Positions 12,201 to 24,200 of a stretch of DNA of 64,000 nt are shown one piece after another. The DNA is taken from positions 4,545,961 to 4,609,960 of the forward strand of contig OZ025258.1 of assembly GCA_964019135.1 (NCBI GenBank), read 5' to 3'. Position 1 is the first letter of the stretch; each line of letters begins with the position of its first letter. Source of the stretch: Arenicola marina (Eukaryota; Annelida; Polychaeta; Arenicolidae). The notes under the pieces were generated by a model, which was not told where the DNA came from, searched no databases, and worked only from the letters and a program-made list of their open reading frames with translations. A program made the position numbers and the translations under genes.

Positions 12201-15200
12201 TGCACATTCTCCCCGGCAAAGCCAAGAAAGACGAGTCTCTGGAGATTAAGGGTCAGTTTCCATAGCTTGGCTTGAATAATCCTAAACCACCGAGCGAAGA
12301 AATTGTCCAATACCAGAGCGTGTCCACATCGTTCCCATGCTTGGCGCGGAAAGGACAAACATGTTTCTGTATCGTTTAGTTTTGCATAAAGAAGTGATCG
12401 AATAATGGGTTTCATTCCCTATTTAATTAAATTGTTTATTATCATTGTGAAGGAAATAGTTTCCCACGAGAATTAGTGCATAATACAGTGCTTGAAAAGC
12501 TGGCACAGGTAGGACCACTTACAGATATATTTATGTGTGTTAACAATAAAAATGACGTGGTATTAACCATTCGGCTATGAGCGGACCAACCTTTCCCAAA
12601 GATAAATCATCAAACTGAAAGTATTTATCACTGTTAGATTATTTTTGTATCCATCTAGTGATTGCTACAGTTGACTCTGTAGCCTTGGTAACTGGTTGTG
12701 GAATGTCCAGAGTTTGGCTCTGTAGCCTTGGTAACTGGTTGTGGAATGGCCAGGGTTTGGTTCTGTAGCCTTGGTAACTGGTTGTGGAATGGCCAGTGTT
12801 TGGCTCTGTAGCCTTGGTAACTCGCCGAGGAATGGCCAGTGTTTGGCTCTGTAGCCTTGGTAACTGGTTGTGGAATCGCCAGGGTTTGGCTCTGTAGCCT
12901 TGGTAACTCGCCGAGGAATGGCCAGTGTTTGGCTCTGTAGCCTTGGTAACTGGTTGTGGAATGTCCAGAGTTTGGCTCTGTAGCCTTGGTAACTGGTTGT
13001 GGAATGGCCAGTGTTTGGCTCTGTAACCTTGGTAACTGGTTGTGGAATGGCCAGGGTTTGGCTCTGTAGCCTTGGTAACTGGTTGTGGAATGGCCAGGGT
13101 TTGGTTCTGTAGCCTTGGTAACTGGTTGTGGAATGGCCAGGGTTTGGCTCTGTAGCCTTGGTAACTGGTTGTGGAATGGCCAGGGTTTGGTTCTGTAGCC
13201 TTGGTAACTGGTTGTGGAATGGCCAGGGTTTGGTTCTGTAGCCTTGGTAACTGGTTGTGGAATGGCCAGGGTTTGGCTCTGTAGCCTTGGTAACTGGTTG
13301 TGGAATGGCCAGGGTTTGGTTCTGTAGCCTTGGTAACTGGTTGTGGAATGGCCAGGGTTTGGCTCTGTAGCCTTGGTAACTGGTTGTGGAATGGCCAGGG
13401 TTTGGCTCTGTAGCCTTGGTAACTGGTTGTGGAATGGCCAGGGTTTGGCTCTGTAGCCTTGGTAACTGGTTGTGGAATGGCCAGGGTTTGGCTCTGTAGC
13501 CTTGGTAACTGGTTGTGAAATGGCCAGGGTTTGGCTCTGTAGCCTTGGTAACTGGTTGTGGAATGGCCAGGGTTTGGCTCTGTAGCCTTGGTAACTGGTT
13601 GTTGAATGGCCAGGGTTTGGCTCTGTAGCCTTGGTAACTGGTTGTGGAATGGCCAGGGTTTGGCTCTGTAGCCTTGGTAACTGGTTGAGGAATGGCCAGG
13701 GTTTGGCTCTGTAGCCTTGGTGACTGGTTGTGGAATGGCCAGGGTTTGGCTCTGTAGCCTTGGTAAATGGTTGTTGAATGGCCAGGGTTTGGCTCTGTAG
13801 CCTTGGTAACTGGTTGTGGAATGTCCAGGGTTTGGCTCTGTAGCCTTGGTAACTGGTTGAGGAATGGCCAGGGTTTGGCTCTGTAGCCTTGGTGACTGGT
13901 TGTGGAATGGCCAGGGTTTGGCTCTGTAGCCTTGGTAACTGGTTGAGGAATGGCCAGGGTTTGGCTCTGTAGCCTTGGTAACTGGTTGTGGAATGGCCAG
14001 GGTTTGGCTCTGTAGCCTTGGTAACTGGTTGTGGAATGGCCAGGGTTTGGCTCTGTAGCCTTGGTAACTGGTTGAGGAATGGCCAGTGTTTGGCTCTGTA
14101 GCCTTGGTAACTGGTTGTGGAATGGCCAGGGTTTGGCTCTGTAGCCTTGGTAACTGGTTGTGGAATGGCCAGCGTTTGGCTCTGTAGCCTTGGTAACTGG
14201 TTGTGGAATGGCCAGTGTTTGGCTCTGTAGCCTTGGTAACTGGTTGTGGAATGGCCAGTGTTTGGCTCTGTAGCCTTGGTAACTAGTTGTTGAATGGCCA
14301 GGGTATCGGGGATTGTTCACGACCTGATGTGTTTCTTTCCAGATGGCATGACGTACAAACAGAAGCGAGACATCAAGCAGAAGCTGACGGCCGGCAGGTA
14401 AGAGGTCCTGCAGAGTGAGACCTGAGGCCATACGTTCTGAACGGCCGGGCCGAATATCTCGCCCGCGAGTAGGACATTAGCATGGAGCTGGGCACAATAT
14501 TCGGCTCCGGCCGTTTGGCACGTACGGCCCCAGATCTGTGCTAGGAGCCTGGTCACCCCCTCTGGCCACTGACTGCTGCCGCCGTCCAAGCTATGAGGTA
14601 TGTGGTCACACCAGGGGAGTCACGCTAGGAGACAAGACTGGTGGTCGAGGCGGGAGACCATGTTAAAGTTGCTACTTCAACAATAAGTAGACATTAGGCC
14701 GGCACGGCCGCAATTAGGTTGCCGCCATTATGTTTCGGAAAGGGGTGTTCAGAGGATGTCGCATTCAAACGCCGCCAGTCACCCTGGAGCCCGGCTAGCT
14801 CAGTCGGTAAAACATCGGACGTTTGCTCGTAGCGTTTATGCGTTCAATTCTCGATGGAGGGGATTTTGTTTCGGTGTTTACTGATGGCAACAGGCACTAT
14901 TCCTCCTGAAACATGTGGTCCTCCCTACGGTCGTCACTTTGTAACGAAAAATACTCGATCGTAATCTTTGATTCTAAGACTACTCAGAAGCTTAGTTGAG
15001 GCGGCCCCGCCGGGTCGCTGGTTTATATTTGGTACACATAATCACTTTAATATTTGATCCCTGCGGAGCTGCGATGTGCATACCACCAGTAATATCAGAT
15101 CCAACTCTACCATCTCTGTTCTTACGATCATTTATTTAAATAGTGCCACAATCTATAATTCAGGAAGATTTCTCGTCGATAAAGAGTTCTATTGGGTTTT

Positions 15201-18200
15201 GTTAACCAGATACATCCGTGTGACATGTTTTTGGTGTGTCTACAGCTCTCACAACTGGAACACGCTGTTTCTGGGCGCCAACGCGGTGGCTGACGTCATG
15301 GCTCAGAGATACGGGACCTCCAAGGACGCCATCTTGAATGCCGTAAGTACAGCGTCCCTGTACAGCGCCCCTGTACAGCGCTCCTGTACAGCGCTCCTGT
15401 ACAGCGTTCCTGTACAGCGCCTCTGTACAGCGCTCCTGTACAGCGCCCCTGTACAGCGCCCCTGTACAGCGCCCCTGTACAGCGCCCCTGTACGGCGCTC
15501 CTGTACAGCGCCCCTGTACGGCGCTCCTGTACAGCGCCCCTGTACGGCGCCCCTGTACGGCGCTCTTATACAGCGCCCCTGTACGGCGCTCCTATACAGC
15601 GCCCCTGTGCAACGCTCCTGTACAGCGCCCCTGTACGGCGCTCCTGTACAGCGCCCCTGTACGGCGCCCCTGTACGGCGCTCCTATACAGCGCCCCTGTG
15701 CGGCGCTCCTATACAGCGCCCCGGTACAACGCTCCTGTACAGCGCTCCTGTACAGCGCCCCTGTACAGCGCTCCTGTACAGCGTCTTTGTACAGCGTCCC
15801 TGTACAGCGCTCCTGTACAGCGCCCCTGTACAGCGCTCCTGTACAGAGTCTCTGTGCAGCGTCCCTGTACAGCGCTCCTGTACAGCGCTCCTGTACAGCG
15901 CTCCTGTACAGCGTCCCTGTACAGCGCTCCTGTACAGCGCTCCTGTACAGCGCTCCTGTACAACGTCCCTGTACAGCGCTCCTATACAGCGCTCCTGTAC
16001 AGCGTTCCTGTACAGCGCCTCTGTACAGCGCTCCTGTACAGCGCTCCTGTACAGCGCCCCTGTACAGCGCCCCTGTACGGCGCTCCTGTACAGCGCCCCT
16101 GTACGGCGCTCCTGTACAGCGCCCCTGTACGGCGCCCCTGTACGGCGCTCCTATACAGCGCCCCTGTACGGCGCTCCTATACAGCGCCCCTGTACAACGC
16201 TCCTGTACAGCGCCCCTGTACGGCGCTCCTGTACAGCGCCCCTGTACGGCGCCCCTGTACGGCGCTCCTATACAGCGCCGCTGTACGGCGCTCCTATACA
16301 GCGCCCCTGTACAACGCTCCTGTACAGCGCTCCTGTACAGCGCCCCTGTACAGCGCCCCTGTACAGCGCTCCTGTACAGAGTCTCTGTACAGCGTCCCTG
16401 TACAACGCTCCTGTACAGCGCCCCTGTACGGCGCTCCTGTACAGCGCCCCTGTACGGCGCCCCTGTACGGCGCTCCTATACAGCGCCGCTGTACGGCGCT
16501 CCTATACAGCGCCCCTGTACAACGCTCCTGTACAGCGCTCCTGTACAGCGCTCCTGTACAGCGCCCCTGTACAGCGCTCCTGTACAGAGTCTCTGTACAG
16601 CGTCCCTGTACAGCGCTCCTGTACAGCGCTCCTGTATAGCGCTCCTGTACAGCGTCCCTGTACAGCGCTCCTGTACAGCGCTCCTGTACAGCGCTCCTGT
16701 ACAGCGCTCCTGTACAACGTCCCTGTACAGCGCTCCTATATAGCGCTCCTGTACAGCGCTCCTGTACAGCGCCCCTGTACATCGCCCCTGTACATCGCCC
16801 CTGTACATCGCCCCTGTACATCGCTCCTGTACAGCGCTCCTGTACAGCGCTCCTGTACAGCGCCCCTGTACATCGCCCCTGTACATCGCCCCTGTGCATC
16901 GCTCCTGTACAGCGCTCCTGTACAGCGCTCCTGTACAGCGCCCCTGTACAGCGCTCCTGTCTATGGGTCTGTTAGCCTCTTATATCCATGGGGGGATCCC
17001 GCGTTGTTCAGTCGGTAACCAGGCTAAGCTGCAGATCAAGAGGTCACGGGTTCGAATCCTGGCGCCCGGATCCGGGGCAAGTTGCAACCAGAGCCATTCC
17101 ATTGTCCTTGAAGGGTTATTGGCCCTAGCCTTCATGTACACAAAAGCGGCAAGAAACACCAACAGTATATATCATGTTGAGGTATGGGTAATATCTTAGG
17201 TTAATAGTGTAAGTGTGTATCCCATGTGCTTTGTCGATTATGACACTCAGATGTTTAAATGTCTGAAGTTATCTGAACTGTAATGATTTCAGTTGCTAGT
17301 AGAAGCTAGCACTGCAGGTAGTGACGTCATGTTAACATCCTGCCGTAACTATTGGTTTTGTTCCGTGGCACTTGACCCTGACACTGACCCTGTCTGACCT
17401 TTGGTGACCCAGGAAGGCAAGCAGAGTCTGGGGGTACGCATGGCGCTGGGGGAGACCCAGGTTGTCAAGGAGACACGGGACTTCCTCATAGAGAACGGAG
17501 TGGCTCTCGACTCCTTCAGCCAGGTACGTTACACAATCACGACACGTGACCGTCACATCCACGTCACGTGACCGTCACACTCACGTCACGTGATCCATGC
17601 AGGTCCAAACATATCAGTTGACCAATGTTAAAAACTATAATGTGCCTTGATGGTTTAAAGCAATATGTTCTGTAATTTTTATATTACCAATTACTCTTTT
17701 CCATGCGAGGTAAGTATGTTATGTCTTGAATTTAAATCCTGAAAGCCTGTGGGCTATCCGGAGAGAAGCAAATTTGTTCACTGGAGCAGAAGTTTTATGT
17801 TGAAATTGTTGTTTTACAGACTCAACGAGATATAAAACATATATATGTACATCATAATTTTGAGATACTTTTAGTCTTGATTCTAACATGTAAAAAATCA
17901 AAAATGGCGCACGTAAGTAGGTTGCTTCAAGTAGCAGGTCTTATAGCGGTGTCTGGACCGTGCTGAAAACGTTGCATTCTTCCCGAAGTTAAACTTTAGT
18001 TTGTTGGGTTAAATTTGCTTAAACTTGTTTGCAGTTGCAGCATTAGAGTAACTAATTCTCCCACAAAGTTTAAAGTGGCGCGAGCAACAAGTGGTTTGAG
18101 CTCAGATTTGAATAGCCCTACTAACTTTGTTATTTAGGTTTGTAACTGGTGAACACCGGATCCATACTGTGGTCTGTCTGCGCTAGTCCCGTAAAGAACG

Positions 18201-21200
18201 TTTATATTCAACAGCTTGCCCCAAGTCTGTGGCGGATTTCACGAACGCAGTTTAGCCGACTACGGGGCTGTCAAATTACCATGTAAATGATGGGCGATTT
18301 TTGCCGACTAAACCCTGTAGCCGGCTAAACTATGTGCGTGAAATAGGCCATGGTTCCAAGGACCATCTTCTATCATCTATTGTTTCTGTACCCCCCCGCC
18401 CCCCCCCCCAGCCCTCGGCGGCCCGCAGTAAGACTGTGATCCTGGTGAAGAACCTGCCGGCCGGCACCACCGACCAGGAGGTCAAGGACGTCTTCGCGCG
18501 CTTCGGGACGCTGGGTCGCGTGCTGCTACCCCCCTCTGGCGTCACCGCCGTGGTGGAGATGGCTGAACCGACGGAGGCGCGCGCAGCCTTCCGCAACCTG
18601 GCCTATTCCAAGGTAAGCTGGCCTACTCCAAGGTAAGCTACCCTACTGCAAGGTAAGCTGGCCTACTCCAAGGTAAGCTGGCCTACTCCAAGATAAACTG
18701 GTCTACTCCAAGGTAAGCTGGTCTACTCCAAGGTAAGGTGGTCTACTCCAAGGTAAGCTGGCCTATTCCAAGGTAAGCTGGTCTACTGCAAGGTAAGCTG
18801 GTCTACTCCAAGGTAAGGTGGTCTACTCCAAGGTAAGCTGGCCTATTCCAAGGTAAGGTGGCCTACTACAAGATAAGCTGGTCTACTCCAATGTAAGCTG
18901 GCATACTCCAAGGTAAGCTGGCCTACCCCAAGGTAAGCTGGCCTACTCCAAGGTAAGCTGGTCTACTCCAAGGTAAGCTGGCCTACTCCAAGGTAAGCTG
19001 GCCTACTCCAAGGTAAGCTGGTCTACTCCAAGGTAAGCTCGCCTACTCCAAGGTAAGCTGGTCTACTCCAAGGTAAGCTGGTCTACTCCAAGATAAACTG
19101 GCCTACTCCAAGGTAAGCTGGTCTACTCCAAGGTATGCTGGCCTACTCCAAGGTAAGCTGGCCTACTCCAAGGTAAGCTGGTCTACTCCAAGGTAAGCTG
19201 GCCTACTCCAAGGTAAGCTGGCCTACTGCAAGGTAAGCTGGTCTACTCCAAGGTAAGGTGGTCTACTCCAAGGTAAGCTGGCCTATTCCAAGGTAAGGTG
19301 GCCTACTACAAGATAAGCTGGTCTACTCCAATGTAAGCTGGCATACTCCAAGGTAAGCTGGCCTACCCCAAGGTAAGCTGGCCTACTCCAAGGTAAGCTG
19401 GCCTACTCCAAGGTAAGCTGGCCTACTCTAATGTAAGCTGGCCTACTCCAAGGTAAGCTGGCCTACTCCAAGGTAAGCTGGTCTACTCCAAGGTAAGCTG
19501 GCCTAATCCAAGGTAAGCTGGTCTACTCCAAGGTAAGCTGGTCTACTCCAAGGTAAGCTGGCCTAATCCAAGGTAAGCTGGCCTACTCCAAGGTAATCTG
19601 GTCTACTCCAAGGTAAGCTGGCCTACTCCCAGGTAAGGTGGTCTACTCCAAGGTAAGCTGGCCTAATCCAAGGTAAACTGGCCTAATCCAAGGTAAGCTG
19701 GCCTACTCCAAGGTAAGCTGGTCTACTCCAAGGTAAGCTGGCCTACTACAAGGTAAACTGGCCTACTCCAAGGTAAGCTCGTCTACTCCAAGGTAAGCTG
19801 GCCTACTCTAAGGTAAACTGGCCTAATCCAAGGTAAGCTGGTCTACTCCAAGGTAAGCTGGCCTACTCCAAGGTAAGCTGGTCTACTCCAAGGTAAGCTG
19901 GCCTACTCCAAGGTATGCTGGTCTACTCCAAGGTAAGCTGGTCTACTCCAAGGTATGCTGGCCTACTCCAAGGTATGCTGGTCTACTCCAAGGTAAGCTG
20001 GCCTACTCCAAGGTAAGCTGGCCTACTCCAAGGTAAGCTGGTCTACTCCAAGGTAAGCTGGCCTAATCCAAGGTAAGCTGGCCTAATCCAAGGTAAGCTG
20101 GCCTACTCTGGCCTACTCTAAGGTAAGCTGGCCTAATCCAAGGTAAGCTGGCCTACTCCAAGGTAAGCTGGTCTACTCCGAGGTAAGCTGGCCTACTCCA
20201 AGGTAAGCTGGTCTACTCCAAGGTAAGCTGGCCTACTCTAAGGTAAGCTGGTCTACTCCAAGGTAAGCTGGTCTACTCCAAGGTAAGCTGGTCTACTCCA
20301 AGGTAAGCTGGCCTAATCCAAGGTAAGCTGGCCTACTCCAAGGTAATCTGGTCTACTCCAAGGTAAGCTGGCCTACTCCCAGGTAAGGTGGTCTACTCCA
20401 AGGTAAGCTGGCCTAATCCAAGGTAAACTGGCCTAATCCAAGGTAAGCTGGCCTACTCCAAGGTAAGCTGGTCTACTCCAAGGTAAGCTGGCCTACTCCA
20501 AGGTAAGCTGGCCTACTCCAAGGTAAGCTGGTCTACTCCGAGGTAAGCTGGCCTACTCCAAGGTAAGCTGGTCTACTCCAAGGTAAGCTGGTCTACTCCA
20601 AGGTAAGCTGGTCTACTCCAAGGTAAGCTCGTCTACTCCAAGGTAAGCTCGTCTACTCCAAGGTAAGCTGACCTACTCCAAGGTAAGCTGGTCTACTCCA
20701 AGGTAAGCTGGTCTACTCCAAGGTAAGCTGGTCTACTCCAAGGTAAGCTGGCCTAATCCAAGGTAAGCTGGCCTACTCCAAGGTAATCTGGTCTACTCCA
20801 AGGTAAGCTGGCCTACTCCCAGGTAAGGTGGTCTACTCCAAGGTAAGCTGGCCTAATCCAAGGTAAACTGGCCTAATCCAAGGTAAGCTGGCCTACTCCA
20901 AGGTAAGCTGGTCTACTCCAAGGTAAGCTGGCCTACTACAAGGTAAACTGGCCTACTCCAAGGTAAGCTCGTCTACTCCAAGGTAAACTGGCCTACTCCA
21001 AGGTAAGCTCGTCTACTCCAAGGTAAGCTGGTCTACTCCAAGGTAAGCTGGCCTACTCTAAGGTAAGCTGGCCTAATCCAAGGTAAGCTGGCCTACTCCA
21101 AGGTAAGCTGGCCTACTCCAAGGTAAGCTGGCCTACTCCAAGGTAAGGTGGTCTACTCCAAGGTAAGCTGGCCTACTCCAAGGTAAGCTGGCCTACTCCA

Positions 21201-24200
21201 AGGTAAGCTGGCCTACTCTAAGGTAAACTGGCCTAATCCAAGGTAAGCTGGTCTACTCCAAGGTAAGCTGGCCTACTCTAAGGTAAACTGGCCTAATCCA
21301 AGGTAAGCTGGCCTACTCCAAGGTAAGCTGGCCTACTTCAAGGTAAGCTGGTCTACTCCAAGGTAAGCTGGCCTACTCTAAGGTAAGCTGGCCTAATCCA
21401 AGGTATGCTGGTCTACTCCAAGGTAAGCTGGCCTAATCCAAGGTAAGCTGGCCTACTCCAAGGTAAGCTGGCCTACTCCAAGGTAAGCTGGCCTACTCCA
21501 AGGTATGCTGGTCTACTCCAAGGTAAGCTGGCCTACTCCAAGGTAAGCTGACCTACTCCAAGGTAAGCTGGCCTACTCCAAGGTAAGCTGGTCTACTCCA
21601 AGGTATGCTGGTCTACTCCAAGGTAAGCTGGCCTACTCCAAGGTAAGCTGGTCTACTCCAAGGTATGCTGGCCTACTCCAAGGTATGCTGGTCTACTCCA
21701 AGGTAAGCTGGCCTACTCCAAGGTAAGCTGGCCTACTCCAAGGTAAGCTGGTCTACTCCAAGGTAGGCTGGCCTACTCCAAGGTATGCTGGTCTACTCCA
21801 AGGTAAGCTGGTCTATTCCAAGGTATGCTGGCCTACTCCAAGGTATGCTGGTCTACTCCAAGGTAAGCTGGCCTACTCCAAAGGTAAGCTGGCCTACTCC
21901 AAGGTAAGCTGGTCTACTCCAAGGTAAGCTGGCCTAATCCAAGGTAAGCTGGCCTAATCCAAGGTAAGCTGGCCTACTCTGGCCTACTCTAAGGTAAGCT
22001 GGCCTAATCCAAGGTAAGCTGGCCTACTCCAAGGTAAGCTGGTCTACTCCGAGGTAAGCTGGCCTACTCCAAGGTAAGCTGGCCTACTCCAAGGTAAGCT
22101 GGCCTACTCCAAGGTAAGCTGGCCTACTCTGGCCTACTCTAAGGTAAGCTGGCCTAATCCAAGGTAAGCTGGCCTACTCCAAGGTAAGCTGGCCTACTCC
22201 AAGGTAAGCTGGCCTACTCCCAAGGTAAGCTGGCCTACTCCAAGGTAAGCTGGCCTACTCCAAGGTAAGCTGGTCTACTCCGAGGTAAGCTGGCCTACTC
22301 CAAGGTAAGCTGGCCTACTCCAAGGTAAGCTGGCCTACTCCAAGGTAAGCTGGCCTACTCTGGCCTACTCTAAGGTAAGCTGGCCTACTCCAAGGTAAGC
22401 TGGCCTACTCCAAGGTAAGCTGGCCTACTCCAAGGTAAGCTGGCCTACTCCCAAGGTAAGCTGGCCTACTCCAAGGTAAGCTGGCCTACTCCAAGGTAAG
22501 CTGGTCTACTCCGAGGTAAGCTGGCCTACTCCAAGGTAAGCTGGCCTACTCCAAGGTAAGCTGGTCTACTCCAAGGTAAGCTGGCCTACTCCAAGGTAAG
22601 CTGGCCTACTCCAAGGTAAGCTGGTCTACTCCAAGGTAAGCTGGCCTACTCCAAGGTAAGCTGGCCTACCCCAAGGTAAGCTGGCCTACTCCAAGGTAAG
22701 CTGGCCTACTCCCAAGGTAAGCTGGCCTACTCCAAGGTAAGCTGGCCTACTCCCAAGGTAAGCTGGCCTACTCCAAGGTAAGCTGGTCTACTCCAAGGTA
22801 AGCTGGCCTACTCCAAGGTAAGCTGGCCTACTCCAAGGTAAGCTGGCCTACTCCAAGGTAAGCTGGCCTACTCCCAAGTTAAGCTGGCCTACTCCAAGGT
22901 AAGCTGGCCTACTCCCAAGGTAAGCTGGCCTACTCCGAGGTAAGCTGGCCTACTCCAAGGTAAGCTGGCCTACTCCAAGGTAAGCTGGCATACTCCAAGG
23001 TAAGCTGGCCTACTCCAAGGTAAGCTGGCCTACTCCAAGGTAAGCTGGTCTACTCCAAGGTAAGCTGGCCTACTCCAAGGTAAGCTGGCCTACCCCAAGG
23101 TAAGCTGGCCTACTCCAAGGTAAGCTGGCCTACTCCCAAGGTAAGCTGGCCTACTCCAAGGTAAGCTGGTCTACTCCGAGGTAATCTGACATACTCATGA
23201 TATTCTGACATACCCGTGATAATCTGGTCTATTCGAGGGTAATCTGGAGTTATGAATGCATGTGCTGCCCGCCTATGTATGTGTATGTGACATGACGTTG
23301 GTGTGTTTACAGTTCCAGCACGTGCCTCTGTACCTCGAGTGGGCTCCAATGGACGTCTTCACGCAACCCGCCGCAACCAACGAGAAGGCCACACCGTCAC
23401 GCGCGGGCGCAGAGACGACTGAGGGATCACGTGATGTGAAGGCTGTGTCTGCTGAGAGACAGGACCTGCCGGCCGTGGACGTCCCGGCAACATCGACAGA
23501 GACGTCAAAAACAGAACAGAAGGACCAGGTCTCGTCTAAAGTATTTCTCACTTATTTCTCATCTAATTTCTCTTCTTATATCTCTTCGTATTTCTATTTT
23601 TATTTGTCTTATTCTTCTTTTATCTCTTTTTACTTTCTCTTCTTATTTCTCTTCTTATTTCTCTTTTATTTTTTCTGTTTATTTCTATTTGTATGTCTTA
23701 TTTCTCGTATCCTGTCTTCATATTTCTCTTTTTATTTGTCTTTTATCTCTTTTTATTTCTCTTCTTATTTCTTTTTTTTTCTTATTTCTCGTACATGTCT
23801 TATTTATCTTTTATTTCTTTTCCTATTCGTCTTCTTATTCCTATTCTTCTTTCTTATTTATATTCTTATTTGTCTTCTTATTGGTCTGTTATGTGTGGTT
23901 TACATGATGCAATACGTTGTAAAGTTCGACAAATCAACTGTTAACTTGCTATCTAAAGCCCAGTACCCACCTAAAAAAGTTTCCGAACCTTTATTCCCGA
24001 AACGTTGTGCCCGAAGTTCTAGCATGTTTGAATTTGGGAAACAAAGTTTCCACATCATTAGTATTACAACCAATGAGCACTCGACTCACTGTCACGTGGC
24101 AGAGTGGGATCATGTGACAACACCAGATTGATACGCAGACTCATGCAACCTGGCAATGGACTCAATGTTATGTGGTTGCCGATCCGACGTCTGCCAGATT

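Noticed and set aside
12665..14431. 588-codon minus-strand frame (HNQLPRLQSQTLAI repeats)
   Set aside because: Product of the 43-bp minisatellite in RBM19 intron 13; no unique domain.
15076..16899. Frames of 555, 313 and 201 codons rich in APVQRSC / MYRSAVQ
   Set aside because: A 13-bp repeat gives a 39-bp cycle with no stop in several frames of both strands; the region is RBM19 intron 15.
17000..17085. tRNA gene with a near-perfect B box
   Set aside because: The acceptor stem does not pair convincingly; a SINE head is more likely.
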